Assembly (NCBI GenBank): GCA_024138025.1
Contig: JAMXBD010000688.1
Span: 186,001-250,000, forward strand
DNA from: Combretum micranthum
Taxonomy: Eukaryota > Streptophyta > Magnoliopsida > Myrtales > Combretaceae
Reading direction: 5' to 3'
DNA length: 64,000 bases
Of the stretch, positions 46,501-58,515 are shown piece after piece. Below the pieces are notes generated by a model that worked only from the letters and a program-made list of their open reading frames with translations, was not told the origin of the DNA and made no database searches. Made by a program: the position numbers and the translations under genes. Every line of letters starts with the position of its first letter. Positions within the stretch are counted from its first letter, which is position 1.

Positions 46501-49500
46501 TCAATGTACCTTAGAAATCGTTCTGGTGAAGAGTGTGAAGCAAGGTAACAATTTTTTTTATTGTTTTCTTATTATGTGAATGGTTGAGCAAAGTTCTTTT
46601 TGTGATATTGATTAAATATTAATTTAAAAAGGAAATATGATTGGCTAGTGCATCTTAGGATAAGGGTTCACGTGTGGAGATCAAAATTTCCCTTCCCTCA
46701 TTATTAGATATATATATATATATATATGTATTTTATGTTACTCATTTGTGCTATCTTTCCTGCAGATGGTTGAATTGGGAAGATCCCCTAATCAACCATG
46801 AAAAATGGAGTCGTGAAGAAGAAAAACTCCTTTTGCATATCATCCAAGAGAAGGGAATAAATAATTGGGTTGGCATAGCAGTGTCATTGGGAACCAACCG
46901 GACCCCATTTCAGTGCTTGGTTCGTTATCAAAGGAGTTTAAATGCTAGCAATTTAAGAGGGGACTGGACCAGTGATGAGGATGCTCAACTTCGTGCAGCA
47001 GTGGAAACTTTTGGTGAGCACAATTGGCAGGCTGTAGCATCTGTTATGGAAGGGCGGACTGGCACCCAGTGTTCTAATAGGTTTTTCTCTTGTCCCTTTA
47101 TAATTAGGCTAGTGTATATTTGTTGCTCCATCATAATTTTCTCCAATTAAGGTGTGAATTTCCAGAATGTAGTAGTTTGGCAATAAGATTATCAACAGTC
47201 GTTTTTTCCTAGCGAGTCAAGTTGAGACAATGAAGTGTTAGCTCGATTGAGATTTAATTTTCAAAGCTTGAACTAGACTTGAATTGATACTTGATAAGCT
47301 TGAGATTGACACGATAGCCCGATTATTCCAATAAAAATTAATTGGATTAAGAAATAACTGGGATTTGAGAATATAATGGGGATTGTAGTTGACTTGGTCT
47401 TAAAAGTATAATAAAAGTGGACCATTGGATATGAAGAAAAATACACACGCATGTGTATATAGGCTTTAATAATTGGAAGAGACACAAGTTTTTTTTTTTG
47501 AAATATAAAATGTTCGAATTGGCTCACAAATTACTCAAATAAATTATCTTAAAACTCAAACTATATAGCTACTATAATAGCTTGAACTTGAACTCCACTC
47601 GATTACAGTCGAGTCGAATTCAAACTATCATTGAGTCAAATTTGAGTGGTTCACGAGTAAGCTTATTTAGCTTACAGCCCTATTTTGAATTTTGTTGTCC
47701 TGTATTCTTTTGTCTGTTTAGACCCAGAAATCAATTCCCTATTGGGCTTCAAATTTATCTTTTCATCTTAGTATATTTATGTCATATATAGTTGCATAAC
47801 TAAGGTGTTAATGCAGAGTTGCTTTGGACTTGCAGATGGAAGTGTACCCTACACCCTGATAGAAAAAGAGTATCAAGCTGGAGTGCAGAGGAAGACCAAC
47901 GGTTGAGGGTAGCTGTTACACTTTTTGGGGCGAGAAATTGGAAGAAGATAGCACAGTTTGTTCCAGGACGAACTCAAATGCAATGTAGAGAAAGGTCGGT
48001 GTGCATGATTACTGCTTTTCATTTGTTGTTTCGATTGTGTTCTGAAGGCTCATTTCTGCTTCTGCAGATGGGTGAATTCTTTAGATCCTTCAGTTAGTTG
48101 GAGTGAATGGACAATTGAAGAGGATTCGAGATTGGAGGCTGCAATTGCAGAACATGGATATCAATGGTCGAAAGTTGCTGCCTGTGTGGGTCATCGAACG
48201 GACAATCAATGTCGGAGGTAGTTCTTTCAGGCTTTAATGGGGACTGCTGTTTCTCAAATTCTAGGAGGTTTTGTGATAGGAATTCTTATATAGCTGCTTT
48301 TATTTATTCTAACACAAAGTTTGGTGCTTTTTTGGATACACAGGAGATGGAAGAAGTTGTTTCCAGATGAAGTGCCTTTGCTTCGAGCCACTAAAGAGAT
48401 ACAAAAAATTGCACTTATACGCAACTTTGTTGATAGGGAAGCAGAACGCCCAGCTCTTGGTCCTAGTGATTTCCTTTCTTTACTGCCGATGCATTCTACA
48501 TCTGAACGAAGACATAAAAATACTATGCCAAAAGAGAAGAAAAAGTCAAGGTATAATTGACAGATGACAGTGAGTTTATATCTCTAGTGAATCAGATTGC
48601 AGAAAAAATAATTTTATGTTCTTTTTGTAGGAGAAAATTGCGACTAGAGAACGATAAGATGCTGCTTGTTGGTAAGTATATTGCAGATTTTACATTCTAG
48701 TATAATGAATTTGGTTGACCTACTGATTTAAAATATCCTGTCCAAAAATACTATCATGGTCATACTATCCTTTATGTACCTGCGGCAGTTTTCAAGAGAA
48801 AGTAGAATCCAAGACAGCCGGGAAAGGTGGTCAACAGAAGCCTGCACAAGTTCTTGAAACTGCTTGTTGCAGGAAGGCCAAGGCAGTGGCTAACCATAAC
48901 AACAAGTCTATATCAAAGAACAGGATAAGGCCACAAGACAGATTGTTGAGATGCAGCAAACGAGCAAGAGTTGACGTGGATGTTATGAGGTAATTTTTCT
49001 GATCATCTATTTCAAGGAAAAATCCATTTTGTTGTTATTTCAGTCATGCTTATATCATGGATATACCACCACTATTTCACGAAGAATACCGTTTCCTGGC
49101 AACTCATAGATAGTCATAAAAGCAGTTTGCACATATAGGTTGGTTCAGTCAGCCTTCTGGTTTTTGTGTTTTCTTCTACCAGTGTCCGACAAGAAATGGG
49201 TTCAAGGCGGACCGGAGAAGATGGGAAGCATGGCCCTCAGCAAGTCTCCAAGGAAATTCATTTTAATGGGGCTGATTCAGCAATTAAAAATGTGACTGTA
49301 GCTGAAAAAGCCATCACAAGGGAGCCACTATGTTTCCAGAATAGTAGGGAAAAGGCAAAAGATCAATTATGCTCAGAGCCAGACCTGCTGGCAGCATTTG
49401 TAACTAATGAAGGGAGTGCCAGTACTCCTGTAGGTGTTTAGTAAGTTTTCTGGATAAGTTCAATTGCATCTTTGTGAAAAAGAAATCTTATCTGTGCTCT

Positions 49501-50750
49501 TAATCTCAGTCATAATGTTTCATATATCAACTTGCAGTAGTGTTCCACGAAAGGTGAGGTCAAAGAGATCAAGAGGAGGTCATCAGTGCTTTAAAAAGTC
49601 ACAGCCTTCTGGACAAGAGAGACGTGGAGTAAATGCAGAGGGTAATATGGGGGGTGCTTGATGAGCGAAGTGCTGGAGCACAGGAAGCTTGGTATATATA
49701 TTTAAATAGTATAAAGATATCATAATTTTTTGTTTTGTGCGCTTATTCTAATTTTTCACTTTTTGGGTGCTTCTGTGCGCCTTTTTACTTATAGTTATCC
49801 CAAAAAGTTAACGAGGTTGGGAAAGGATGAGCACATCACTTCCAATCGTGTTCCTGTAGGAGTAAGTTGCAGTGAGAACAACAAACTGGTGAAAGATAAT
49901 ATTCCATTGAGGAAGAGAAAAGTGATGAAGCGCCAGTCTGGAAAGCATAGACATCATGGAGATGCAGATGATTGCATAGTGTCAAAGCTGGATTCCAGGC
50001 CATTGTCAATAGATGATCATGAGAAAACTAAATCCGGCCTGCCAGATATTATCGAGAAAGACAAGGCCCATGTATATCTTGATGGAGATAGGTATATGTG
50101 TCAAGATGAGACCTGCCTGACACTTGCATCTCAACCACATCCGAATAAACAGAAGAAGGGAGAGGAGTCAATAAAAACATCCAAGTCAGCTCTTAAACAT
50201 TCCTTGCTGGAGGAAATGTATGATGATGAAGAATTGTTGATAAACTTAGTCAATTCAGATAGTAAAAGAAGCGGTCTCAAGAAAATTTTAACTGGAAAAC
50301 TAAACAATAAACCATTAGGTGAATGCAGCCAGGGTTCCAATCCTATTCCTAGTCAGGATCAGAAATGGTTGAACAATGAATCTGTTTCTTGCCATGGTGA
50401 TAACCCGGAGGACCCAAGTCTGGCTTCAAGCAACCTCTGAGAAAAACTTGTGCTGTAGATGCCGGGTTGCTTTGTAATGAATTTTCAGGGGGTCATGATC
50501 TCTTAAATGATGAAAAGGGCCTAGAATATTAACTGAAAGTGTTGAAGCTGTAGGTGTTGATACAATCGGCAGGAAAAGAGCAGTTGTTGATGAAAAAGAA
50601 AGTGTTGCATCTCTTGGACCTCACAGTCCTTTATGCAAGATGATGAGTACAGATGAGGAGGATGAAGAGGATAAGGATGTTACTCTTGTGTGTTTTATGC
50701 GCAGTAATATGAAGAAGAAGAGACACCTGGCCAACAAAAAGGTGAAGTAA
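43540..50750 (+). CDS. SNAPC4: SNAPC4 / MYB4R1-like snRNA-activating complex subunit, 14 exons
   Basis: The large DNA-binding subunit of SNAPc, a nuclear complex that binds the upstream element of snRNA promoters and recruits RNA polymerase II or III. Exons from splice sites and phase: 43540-43934, 44063-44240, 44441-44945, 45385-45583, 46383-46544, 46766-47080, 47836-47994, 48068-48217, 48344-48550, 48631-48671, 48797-48989, 49183-49440, 49538-49691, 49795-50750; about 1290 codons. Exon 1 is acidic (MSRGLPMEESDEELSG). Exons 3-4 hold the conserved pre-MYB region (FSRAAQVFIDAIKKNR, LLGPVENSHVARYRDAL). Exons 5-9 encode four and a half MYB repeats. The tail is basic, ending KKRHLANKKVK. Single-base shifts break the frame near 44097, 44600, 45515, 49650, 50405 and 50525. 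They look like sequence errors, as splice sites and conservation are intact, but a decayed copy is not excluded. Exon 11's acceptor is uncertain (48789 also possible). Confidence 0.88.
44241..44440 (+). other. Intron 2 with a GC-AG splice pair
   Basis: The exon 2 frame ends GCAAATG, followed by GCAAGT, the classic GC donor context. The acceptor is TGCAG at 44440. Joining gives a phase-1 G plus AT (Asp) and a continuous frame into exon 3. No GT donor nearby keeps phase. Confidence 0.6.
46383..48403 (+). other. MYB repeat block of the SNAPC4-like protein
   Basis: Half repeat Rh in exon 5 (VNWNHLASMYLRNRSGEECEAR-W). Repeats then start KWSREEEKLLLHII, DWTSDEDAQLRAAVE, SWSAEEDQRLRVAVT and EWTIEEDSRLEAAIA. 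Each has three spaced aromatic residues (Trp in most places) and a recognition helix ending QC-x-x-R-W or -Y. Four and a half repeats are the hallmark of SNAPC4, as opposed to the R2R3 or 3R MYB proteins of plants. Introns interrupt the Arg codon before the last Trp of Rh, the second, third and fourth repeats. Confidence 0.92.
47081..47835 (+). other. Intron 6, with a possible transposon remnant
   Basis: The longest intron with repeat content (755 bp). The segment 47210-47690 holds GAGTCAAGTTGAGAC, CACTCGATTACAGTCGAGTCGAA and GTAAGCTTATTTAGCTTACAGCCCT. These phrases resemble a common plant non-autonomous DNA transposon with a TAGGGCTGTAA end. The partner end was not found, so this is tentative. 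Confidence 0.35.
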
Positions 50751-53700
50751 GACATTGAGTGAGTAATTTTAGCCGCTTTTGTGAGTATCTATACGCTAAA
50801 GTCCATTATAGCCGGTAGAGGAAGTTAAAAATGTTGAGGTAGGACTGTCCAGATGAAGGATGGCTTTTTAAAAGGTACGCTGTATTGTACATGTATTTAA
50901 CCATGCCTGGTCCCATGTTCATATCCGACTTTATTGGGGCCGTGGATTGTATAGTTTTGTCCTTTTTGCATACAGGAAGTTGAGTGTATAGTGGAAGAAT
51001 TGTTGTTCATCGAGATGATGGTGAGGGTTCTGTTATTATCAACCATGGCTATACATTTTTAGCAACTACAGTGAAGAGATTTTTGTCGAGTATTTTCGTA
51101 TAGGTGCTTTTGTCAATGAAGTCAAGCTAATACCTGTCTTTTAAAAGATATATTAGATGGTTTCAATTCAATTCTCCCTCATTTCATATACAAAAATATA
51201 AAAGAAAAAGCATGTAATACGATAAAATTGTCTATTCTACCCTTATATATACATATTCTCTCTTATTCCTTAGACGTTTTCCTCCTTACCTGGCTGACAA
51301 TACGGGAAGCATTATATTTCGAAAAATCTCCGTCCAATAATATTAAATATAATTAATTTGCTCATTCTTCTTAGCTCTTAATTTCCCAAAACGATCATGT
51401 CCATGGGAGTAAAAGAATTCACTCTATGCTGTATGTCCGCTTTGAGTTATCAACTCCTCCTCTTCCTGGTAATATTCCGAGTTGAAATTCTAGCATAAAG
51501 GACGAAAATATTTTAGCTTGCGTGGACGAGGGCCATCCCGAGGCCATTTATGAGAATACAGATTATGAAAATATAGTAATATAAAAAAAAAAAAAAATCA
51601 TAAACATGAACAAATTATTATAGAGAATTAACAGATGGCTTCAGTGAGTTAAAGTGGGTGGCTCATTCACTAAGACTTGGGATTTGATTTGGGCTTTAGG
51701 TTAGATCGGGGTCTAGTGTTGCTTTGGCTAAATGGATGTACTTTACACCAATAAACGCATCCACGTCTAGTAGGTGCATGTAAGCATTTTAAGAATTTTT
51801 TCCTTGAAAAATCCCATAATTTTATCTATAAGGTTTTTTGAATAAGATCCTTCACATCTTTTTAAATTTTGTGGATCTCGTATATATTTACTAGAGTTGG
51901 ATATAGATTGGTTTGGTTCGGATTACAGATTAAATCAATGTTTAATGAAAATATCTTGTTTGGATCTTTTACATTTATGAAGATATTTAAATTACTTTAT
52001 GTTACGAAGTTATTGCAAATCACTATAAAATATATCATAAATCCAACAAATTCTTCATTTATAGTTATCCATAAAATCATTCACTCACTAGATAGTCATC
52101 AACTATATTCGCTAACTAATACATAGTAAGTCATAATCTATAATCTCTTATAAAACCAATTAGCCACTAATCGACCGATAGATTTGATTTAAAAAAATTA
52201 TCTACCAATAAAAGTTATTCATGAAATCTACTAATTAAATACATTGAACAATTAATATATAATAAAAATCATAACTAGATAAGCAAAGTCCATAATCCAC
52301 CAAGTTAAAATGATTAACAGAAAAACATCATTAGGTTATCAATGGAAGAATACATCTTGAATCTAAAAAACAATTTTAAAGAAGAATAAATTAATATTAA
52401 CCAATATTCATCAAATAATAAATATTATAATAGAACCATAAGAAATATACATCATTTAATCAATTAACATAAGAAAATGTATAGTCACAAGTAAAATATG
52501 ATTATATTTTTGAAAAATGGTTGATTCAATTTTACGGATTGGGAATTTTCTAATCAAAATTGTTTAAAAATCCATGGTTTCGATTTGGTCTTATTCGGTT
52601 TGGTCCAATTAATTTTTTTGCCTACTTCTCACTTTTGCACAATACGCTTAACAATATATATATATATAATATATATATCACATTATTTATGGGAGCCTTG
52701 ACAGAGAATCTTAAAAAGTTGAAGGACCTATCCTTATTGCTAAGGACTCCAAAAAGTGAGACCCTTAGCATGAAGACTTATGTCAAGAGCCTTCAAATGG
52801 GGATGCTCCAATGGTTGGTTCGAAGATGATGGATCTATGATGATGGTGGCACCGGTGTTCCATAGGGTGAGGGTTGAAAAATAAATTATAAAATGGCAAG
52901 ATGGTGGGTTACAACTAACAATTCAATATTATATAATAATAATTTATTTAGGATATAGATATTTGATAAGTGAATTTCATTCTATTCAAATCATGGGAAT
53001 TTATGCTTAATCTACTTAACTTTGTATTAAATTCCCATAGATTTATGCTATTATTGTTTATTTTTGTTTTTTTAGCTCTATTGAGCAGTAAAGGAAGACA
53101 CAAGATTGTTTGATTAAGAATTGGATCAACAACAACAATGGAGGATCAAACCATGGCCCTTGCATTTGCGGCCAAGGGCAAAGAAAATGGAAATAGAGCT
53201 AACTACGACCATCAATTGAGGCCACCATTCAACCCATGGTTCGAATAGAGAGTAACCGTGCTTAAATGAAATTAAAATAGCTTCTACCATGCCCTACAAC
53301 AGAGGTTGCGATCAAGGCCATGACTCGACCCTGTCATGCTCATCATGTTCCGATAAAGTTTGTTATAATATATTTGTCACGTTAGTATCTTTTGTATTAT
53401 AAATACTCGCTTTTGACGAAATCTTAGGTAGAGAGTGAGTATAAAATAGGTTAGAAAACATAAGAAAATATTTCTTTTGTATAGAGAGAGAAATTTAGAG
53501 ACGGTTTCGTAGACTTCTGCAGAATTTTAGGGTTTCATAGCAGCTTTTTGACTTCATTGTTTCAATTCACTAAGGACTATGGTTTTATTGCTCCATCTCA
53601 TTATGCTCTTCAATCATTTCTTTGAACTATTAATTTGTACTGTTACATCCATGGAGGAGTAGTTGATTTAGCTTGGGTCTTGTGGATTCTTATGTCAATT

Positions 53701-54851
53701 TCATGTAACTCCGTTGTGCTTAATTTGAACAAGTGTAGATTTATTGAATTCAATAGCTTGAGATTAATAGATCTTGATTTGTATAGTGTACGATATAGGT
53801 TAATGTTTGATTTCGTTAAAATTGATCGAAAGGTCATGTAATGAATAAATCTAGGTTATTGATAAGGTTGCTTAAAACTGTCTAGAGATAGAAGTGATGA
53901 AACCTTATATCACTTGATTTTAAATTTATTAAAATAGGTTTTAGTCAAACGGTTCTTAATCTTTATGTGGATCTAGGTTGCTGATAGCTTGTAAAGAGAT
54001 TCCGATAGTCTGACCTAGATCTAAAGTTTCTAATCTTGAGAGAGGCTTTAACTTACCCTAGTGAGTCCAATAGTTCAAGAGCTCAACAAAACTTTTACTA
54101 AGAATTTCTTGAGTTACATGGACAAACCTAAGATGAAGCATAACCTATGCACCTGGTGAACCGATATATCTTAATTCTTTTATATTTGCTGTGAAACTTA
54201 TTAGTTCAGGATTAGCCTAGTAGATTTTTAGTTAGGTAATTTTCTCCCTGTTTTTTTGCTAGAGTAGATGATAGGAAAAGAAAAAGTAGGAGTAATCACC
54301 AACTTTTTCATGGAGTACGTCCTAGATTTTTCTAGGTGTGCTTGCCTTTTTGAGACCGTGACTAGATAAAGATTTAGAAAAGAAAATAAAATTTAAAAGT
54401 CGTTCTCCAACCAATATTTGATGTCTAAAATAATTTAAATACCATAAGATCAATCACATATGGAACAAGGATAATAGAATAACTATTTTTCTTATGTCAT
54501 GTTTGGTATGCAAGAAGAAATCTCGAGTGGAATTATAATTCCAAGTTTTAACGTTATTTTTACATTCGGATGCATTGCTAAAATGTGGGATCACAATTTT
54601 TTGAAATCAATGAACTATGATTTCAACTCATGCAAAGAGAGGTTATCGTGGTTCTTCTAACTTTTGAAGAGTAAATTACATTCTAATCATATATTTGCTA
54701 CTAGATGAATGATATAAATATAATGTACATGTATTTTACATGATATACCGTTGAATGTGTTATATATTGCATATTACACATAATTCATATAATGTACTTT
54801 GTATGATGATATATGTTATACTTAAATATAATATATACATATTATATATGT
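50751..54851. other. Intergenic region right of the SNAPC4-like gene
   Basis: Starts with the 3' untranslated region of the gene. 51885-52620 is AT-rich with GGTTTGGTTCGG-like phrases at both ends, suggesting an old transposon, but no inverted ends could be matched. Near 53380-53480 a TATAAATA motif followed by AGAGAGTGAG-type sequence looks like a promoter or LTR piece; no partner copy is present. 54360-54850 is AT-rich with TATA-type simple repeats. No gene recognised. Confidence 0.5.
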
Positions 54852-55215
54852 TGATGGTCAATGTTTGCACTCGAGCTCCATAGGCCTATTCCGACCCATT
54901 TGAAACTTGGCATAACCTATTGGGTTCAAGTTTGGTCCTATATGATCCTCTACATAGACAAGAGATTAGAAGTAACCTTTTGAATAGGTAAGCCAACCTC
55001 TAGGTTCTTTAGGAGGCAAGAGATCTATGCATGCATAGCCATTACTATGTTAATTTGGTAGCTCCATTACTTTATTCTTTCTATCATTCACTTAAGGCAA
55101 ACATTAACTTAAGCATTAAAGTGATTGCACCAACAAACCTATCGTTTTCACCTTATCATGCTTTGTTTTGCAAGCCTTTCTTTATAGGCTTATCATCAAG
55201 TCTTCTAGTAAACTA
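54852..55215 (+). repeat. Left LTR remnant of the Tat-like element
   Basis: Matches the right LTR in several blocks but lacks about 180 bases present there, mainly the part matching 61250-61440. Confidence 0.65.
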
Positions 55216-55259
55216 CCTATCGCCTAGCTTTCAACACTAAAGCAGTCCACCCAATTGAG

Positions 55260-55480
55260 TTGAAGCATCTTATAATCAAAACTCAAGAATTCCAAGCCAT
55301 GGCTAATCAGATTGGCATCAAGGCTAACTTGGACACCATTGGCAAAATTAGACATAAGTTTGCTGAAAAACTCAGGGCATACCAACCGAGAGTAGCTCGA
55401 TAATATGATAAGAAGGTTAAGTATATAGTCTTCCGGTTTAGGGATCTTGTATGCTAAAAACTTGCACGTGAGTCCACGAT
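55260..55480 (+). pseudogene. Integrase C-terminal remnant of the Tat-like element
   Basis: The + strand reads IIKTQEFQAMANQIGIKANLD, then KLRAYQPRVAR, YDKKVK and FRFRDLV with a stop or two. This resembles the Tat/Athila integrase end (LAAYQxRVARYYNKRVKxRxFxxGDLVL). No catalytic residues are left in the window. Confidence 0.65.
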
Positions 55481-55949
55481 AAGTGTGACAACTTGGAAAC
55501 TAAGCCTACCAACTCAAGTGATTCAACGGTTAGCCATTCTAAGGGCATGTAATGTGACAACTCTATGAAGTATTTCAAGTCAAGGTCTAAATGTTATGAT
55601 ATATTATGGTTGGATTTGTCCTCGTATGGTTATATCATGTGTAGTGAAGCAATCTGCTATGTATAATCTATTGGCTTGTCCAATCAAGTTGCTTATTTTG
55701 AATGTTTATAGTTCGTTATTAGTGGTCTATCATTGTTATGTTATATTGTGTTTACTCTTATTATTGTACATATATCCATCGATGATTGATGAAAGTGTGA
55801 TTATATTATCTAGATTGAGGTTGTATAAACTTATTGAATATTGTGTTTCGTATAGTTTGATGTTGGGTATGCCACATAAGGCCCATGATGATTAGATTAT
55901 TCACATCCATAGGAGAATTAAGTAGAACACTCCAACTTGCGCGAGAATA

Positions 55950-56510
55950 ACCTTGTTGGGTTTCTAATGAGCATTTTAGCTCTGAATCTAAGTTTGAGAG
56001 ACCCTCTTACTCTGCCTCTCTAGGTGCTTCAATTCAATGAGTTTAGGTAACCTTAGCAAAACACTTCCAAGCTTTCAAGCTTGAAGTTAAATAAGAAAAT
56101 TTCTGATTGTTTGTCTTTACAAGTATTTATATTGCATTAACTCAGGTAACCTTAGTAAAGCACCCACATGTGTAGGTCAAATTTGAGGGACTCCCGACCA
56201 TTGGCCTCTTCATGCACTTATAACATACTAATTCGAGTAACCTTAGTAAGGTACTCATAGGTGTGGGTCAAATTCGAGGGACTCTCGACTATTTGCTTCT
56301 TCAGGCACTTTTATCATTCTAATAAAGGAACCTTAGTGAAAAATTCATAGGCGTAGGTTGAATTTAAGCAACTTCCTTGTTGATTGCTTTTTCAAGCCTC
56401 TTGATCACTTGAATTTGGTTAGCTTCAATGAAGTACCAATGAATATGGGTTGAATATGAGGAATAAATACTTGTCCATATAATTGCTTTTTAGGTTGATC
56501 AAGTATTTAA
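55950..56510. repeat. 91-bp degenerate tandem repeat in the Tat-like element
   Basis: The phrase GGTAACCTTAGTAAAG and variants start at about 56046, 56144, 56235, 56326 and 56417, with spacings of 98, 91, 91 and 91. Each is followed by 'GTGTAGGTCAAATTTGAGGG ACTCCCGAC' and a 'CTCTTCATGCACTT' block. A further decayed copy precedes the first. Confidence 0.85.
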
Positions 56511-56519
56511 AACCCAAAA

Positions 56520-58515
56520 GAACTTAACGAAGTGTTTGAAGTCTTCTAAGTTTAAAGCTAGATCCATTGAACCCCTACTCAACTCATTTCATGATGAGTC
56601 CTTTTGAATTGATTTAAGTTGCCCATTCCAATTAAGGGAACTCTTATACATATGCCTATGGACTAAATGCATGGTTATGTTACTTTTCTTAATTATTAAT
56701 TGGTTGGTGTATCTTTTGAGTAAGCCTAAGTGTATGTTAGCAATTCAACCGCGTTACAAGCTACAATAGCCTAAAACGTTTTTCACTTGGTTATAATATG
56801 CTAAACAAAAGTTAGAGGTAATCATGATCACAACAATAGGTAGGTTGAATGAAATACATATAAGAACAAAGCAGACTACACATGCATAACAAAAACAATT
56901 GAAGCTCGTGATAACATCATTTTATTAATACAAATGACAGTGTTACAGCAGTTTTGATTTGCATCTTAGATGAGTTATGAAATATATCCTACTAGTTATC
57001 ACTCACAACTCTCTTGTTGACTAAAAACAAGCCTAACAAATAAATTGGCTCCTTCATATCTCCCTAATGATGATTCGGCTGTTGAGCGTAAGGCAAGCAA
57101 CCACGTGGAGTGTGGGTGATTATAGTGAATCTGAAGTGGATTTGTTATGGCTCTTAAGAGTACACACAGCTATTTTTCAGGTTGCCAATGCCTCACTATC
57201 TCAACCTAACAACTCACCTCCTAGGCCTGCCAATTCCTTGATAAAGTTTCCTAAATGTGTTGGGATTGTTAGAAATAAATGATGCAGTGTGTTAGTGTTA
57301 GTCAATCCTTAGATGTTTTAGAGAAGGGAAGGTTAAAGTTGACCCAAAAATGTATGGCTTATATGGATTGATCGTAAGCCACTAAATAAAAGACACTTTC
57401 CATGGGGACAACACCATTCTTCATGTCAAAATTCCTTTCGAAATGGAAGGCTACACACCACCACCCAACACACCACCACCACCCTCCCCCCCCCCCCTTC
57501 CTTTTCCTTTAAACTAGAGTTGCAGATCAAGCTACCTCATATAGTGACCTAGCAATTGGTGAACCTATGGAAGTGGCCATAGATAGCTTATCTTCCACCG
57601 TTTGAAGGCTCCATGTGAGATTCTTAGATAAGGTTTTCAATCCTTGTCCAATGGAAAGATATGGAATACCAATGCCCTTCTACTAAGGCCAAATGTTCTA
57701 TTTTGAACATAGCTCCTTTAGAAGGCAGTCATGCTATGTCAAGGGCTTGACCTTTCAAGCTAAAGCAAATCTACTAGAAGCATCATTGAATCACAAGATA
57801 TGGTCATTCTAGAGGTATTTTGTTGGTTCTTAATTAATATATATGGTGAGGACATCATACAATTATTTGGTGAAGACGACATATAACTATGATCGCATCT
57901 TTATAAACTAAAGCATGATTGATTTAGCATCTATTGGTATTTTACCAAATCTTTAGAAGATCATCTGATGCGAAACCTTAGCCCTAGGATTAGATATGGT
58001 TCAAATCCAATGGTTAAGGACAATTCTTCCATGTTAGGGAAGATATAAAAGTTATGGTATCAATCCTAAACCTACCATAATTACATGGCACAAATCTTGG
58101 GCATATAAGAGATATAGGACATGAATCTCAGAGTATGGGATATGGACTCATATCTTTACATGACTTGATCATCAAGCCAAACAAAAACTGTTCGATTTGT
58201 TCAATTAGATTATTTATCTGAATAGATGCATAGAGAAGTGACTTAATTTGACTCCTTTTGACACTTAGTTGGAAGCAAAGTAAAGGACGTCAATACTATA
58301 ATATAGAATAAAACCAAAGAAAAGGAATAGTTTAAAGAAAATAAGTAACCATTCCATTGATGTCAGTGTCATGTACATACAATATGTAGTCGACATCCTG
58401 GCCCATTCTACAAGATAAGCCAGATATAAAACAACAGACTCAAGGAACTACCATCAACAAAGAGTAAAATCAACCAAAATAAACACCATTAGTTGACACC
58501 CACATCATGAGTTAG
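56520..58515. other. Non-coding interior of the Tat-like element
   Basis: No convincing gene. A 71-codon frame at 57067-57282 has no recognisable motif. A C12 run lies near 57485-57499, beside CACCACCACC repeats. Confidence 0.5.

Noticed and set aside
43540..50750. Calling the SNAPC4-like gene a pseudogene
   Set aside because: All splice sites are usable and the MYB repeats are intact. The shifts resemble those between the LTR pairs. Left open until accurate reads are available.
53380..53900. TATA-like and 5'-leader-like sequence, possibly an LTR
   Set aside because: No second copy, no primer site, no inverted or direct repeat ends.
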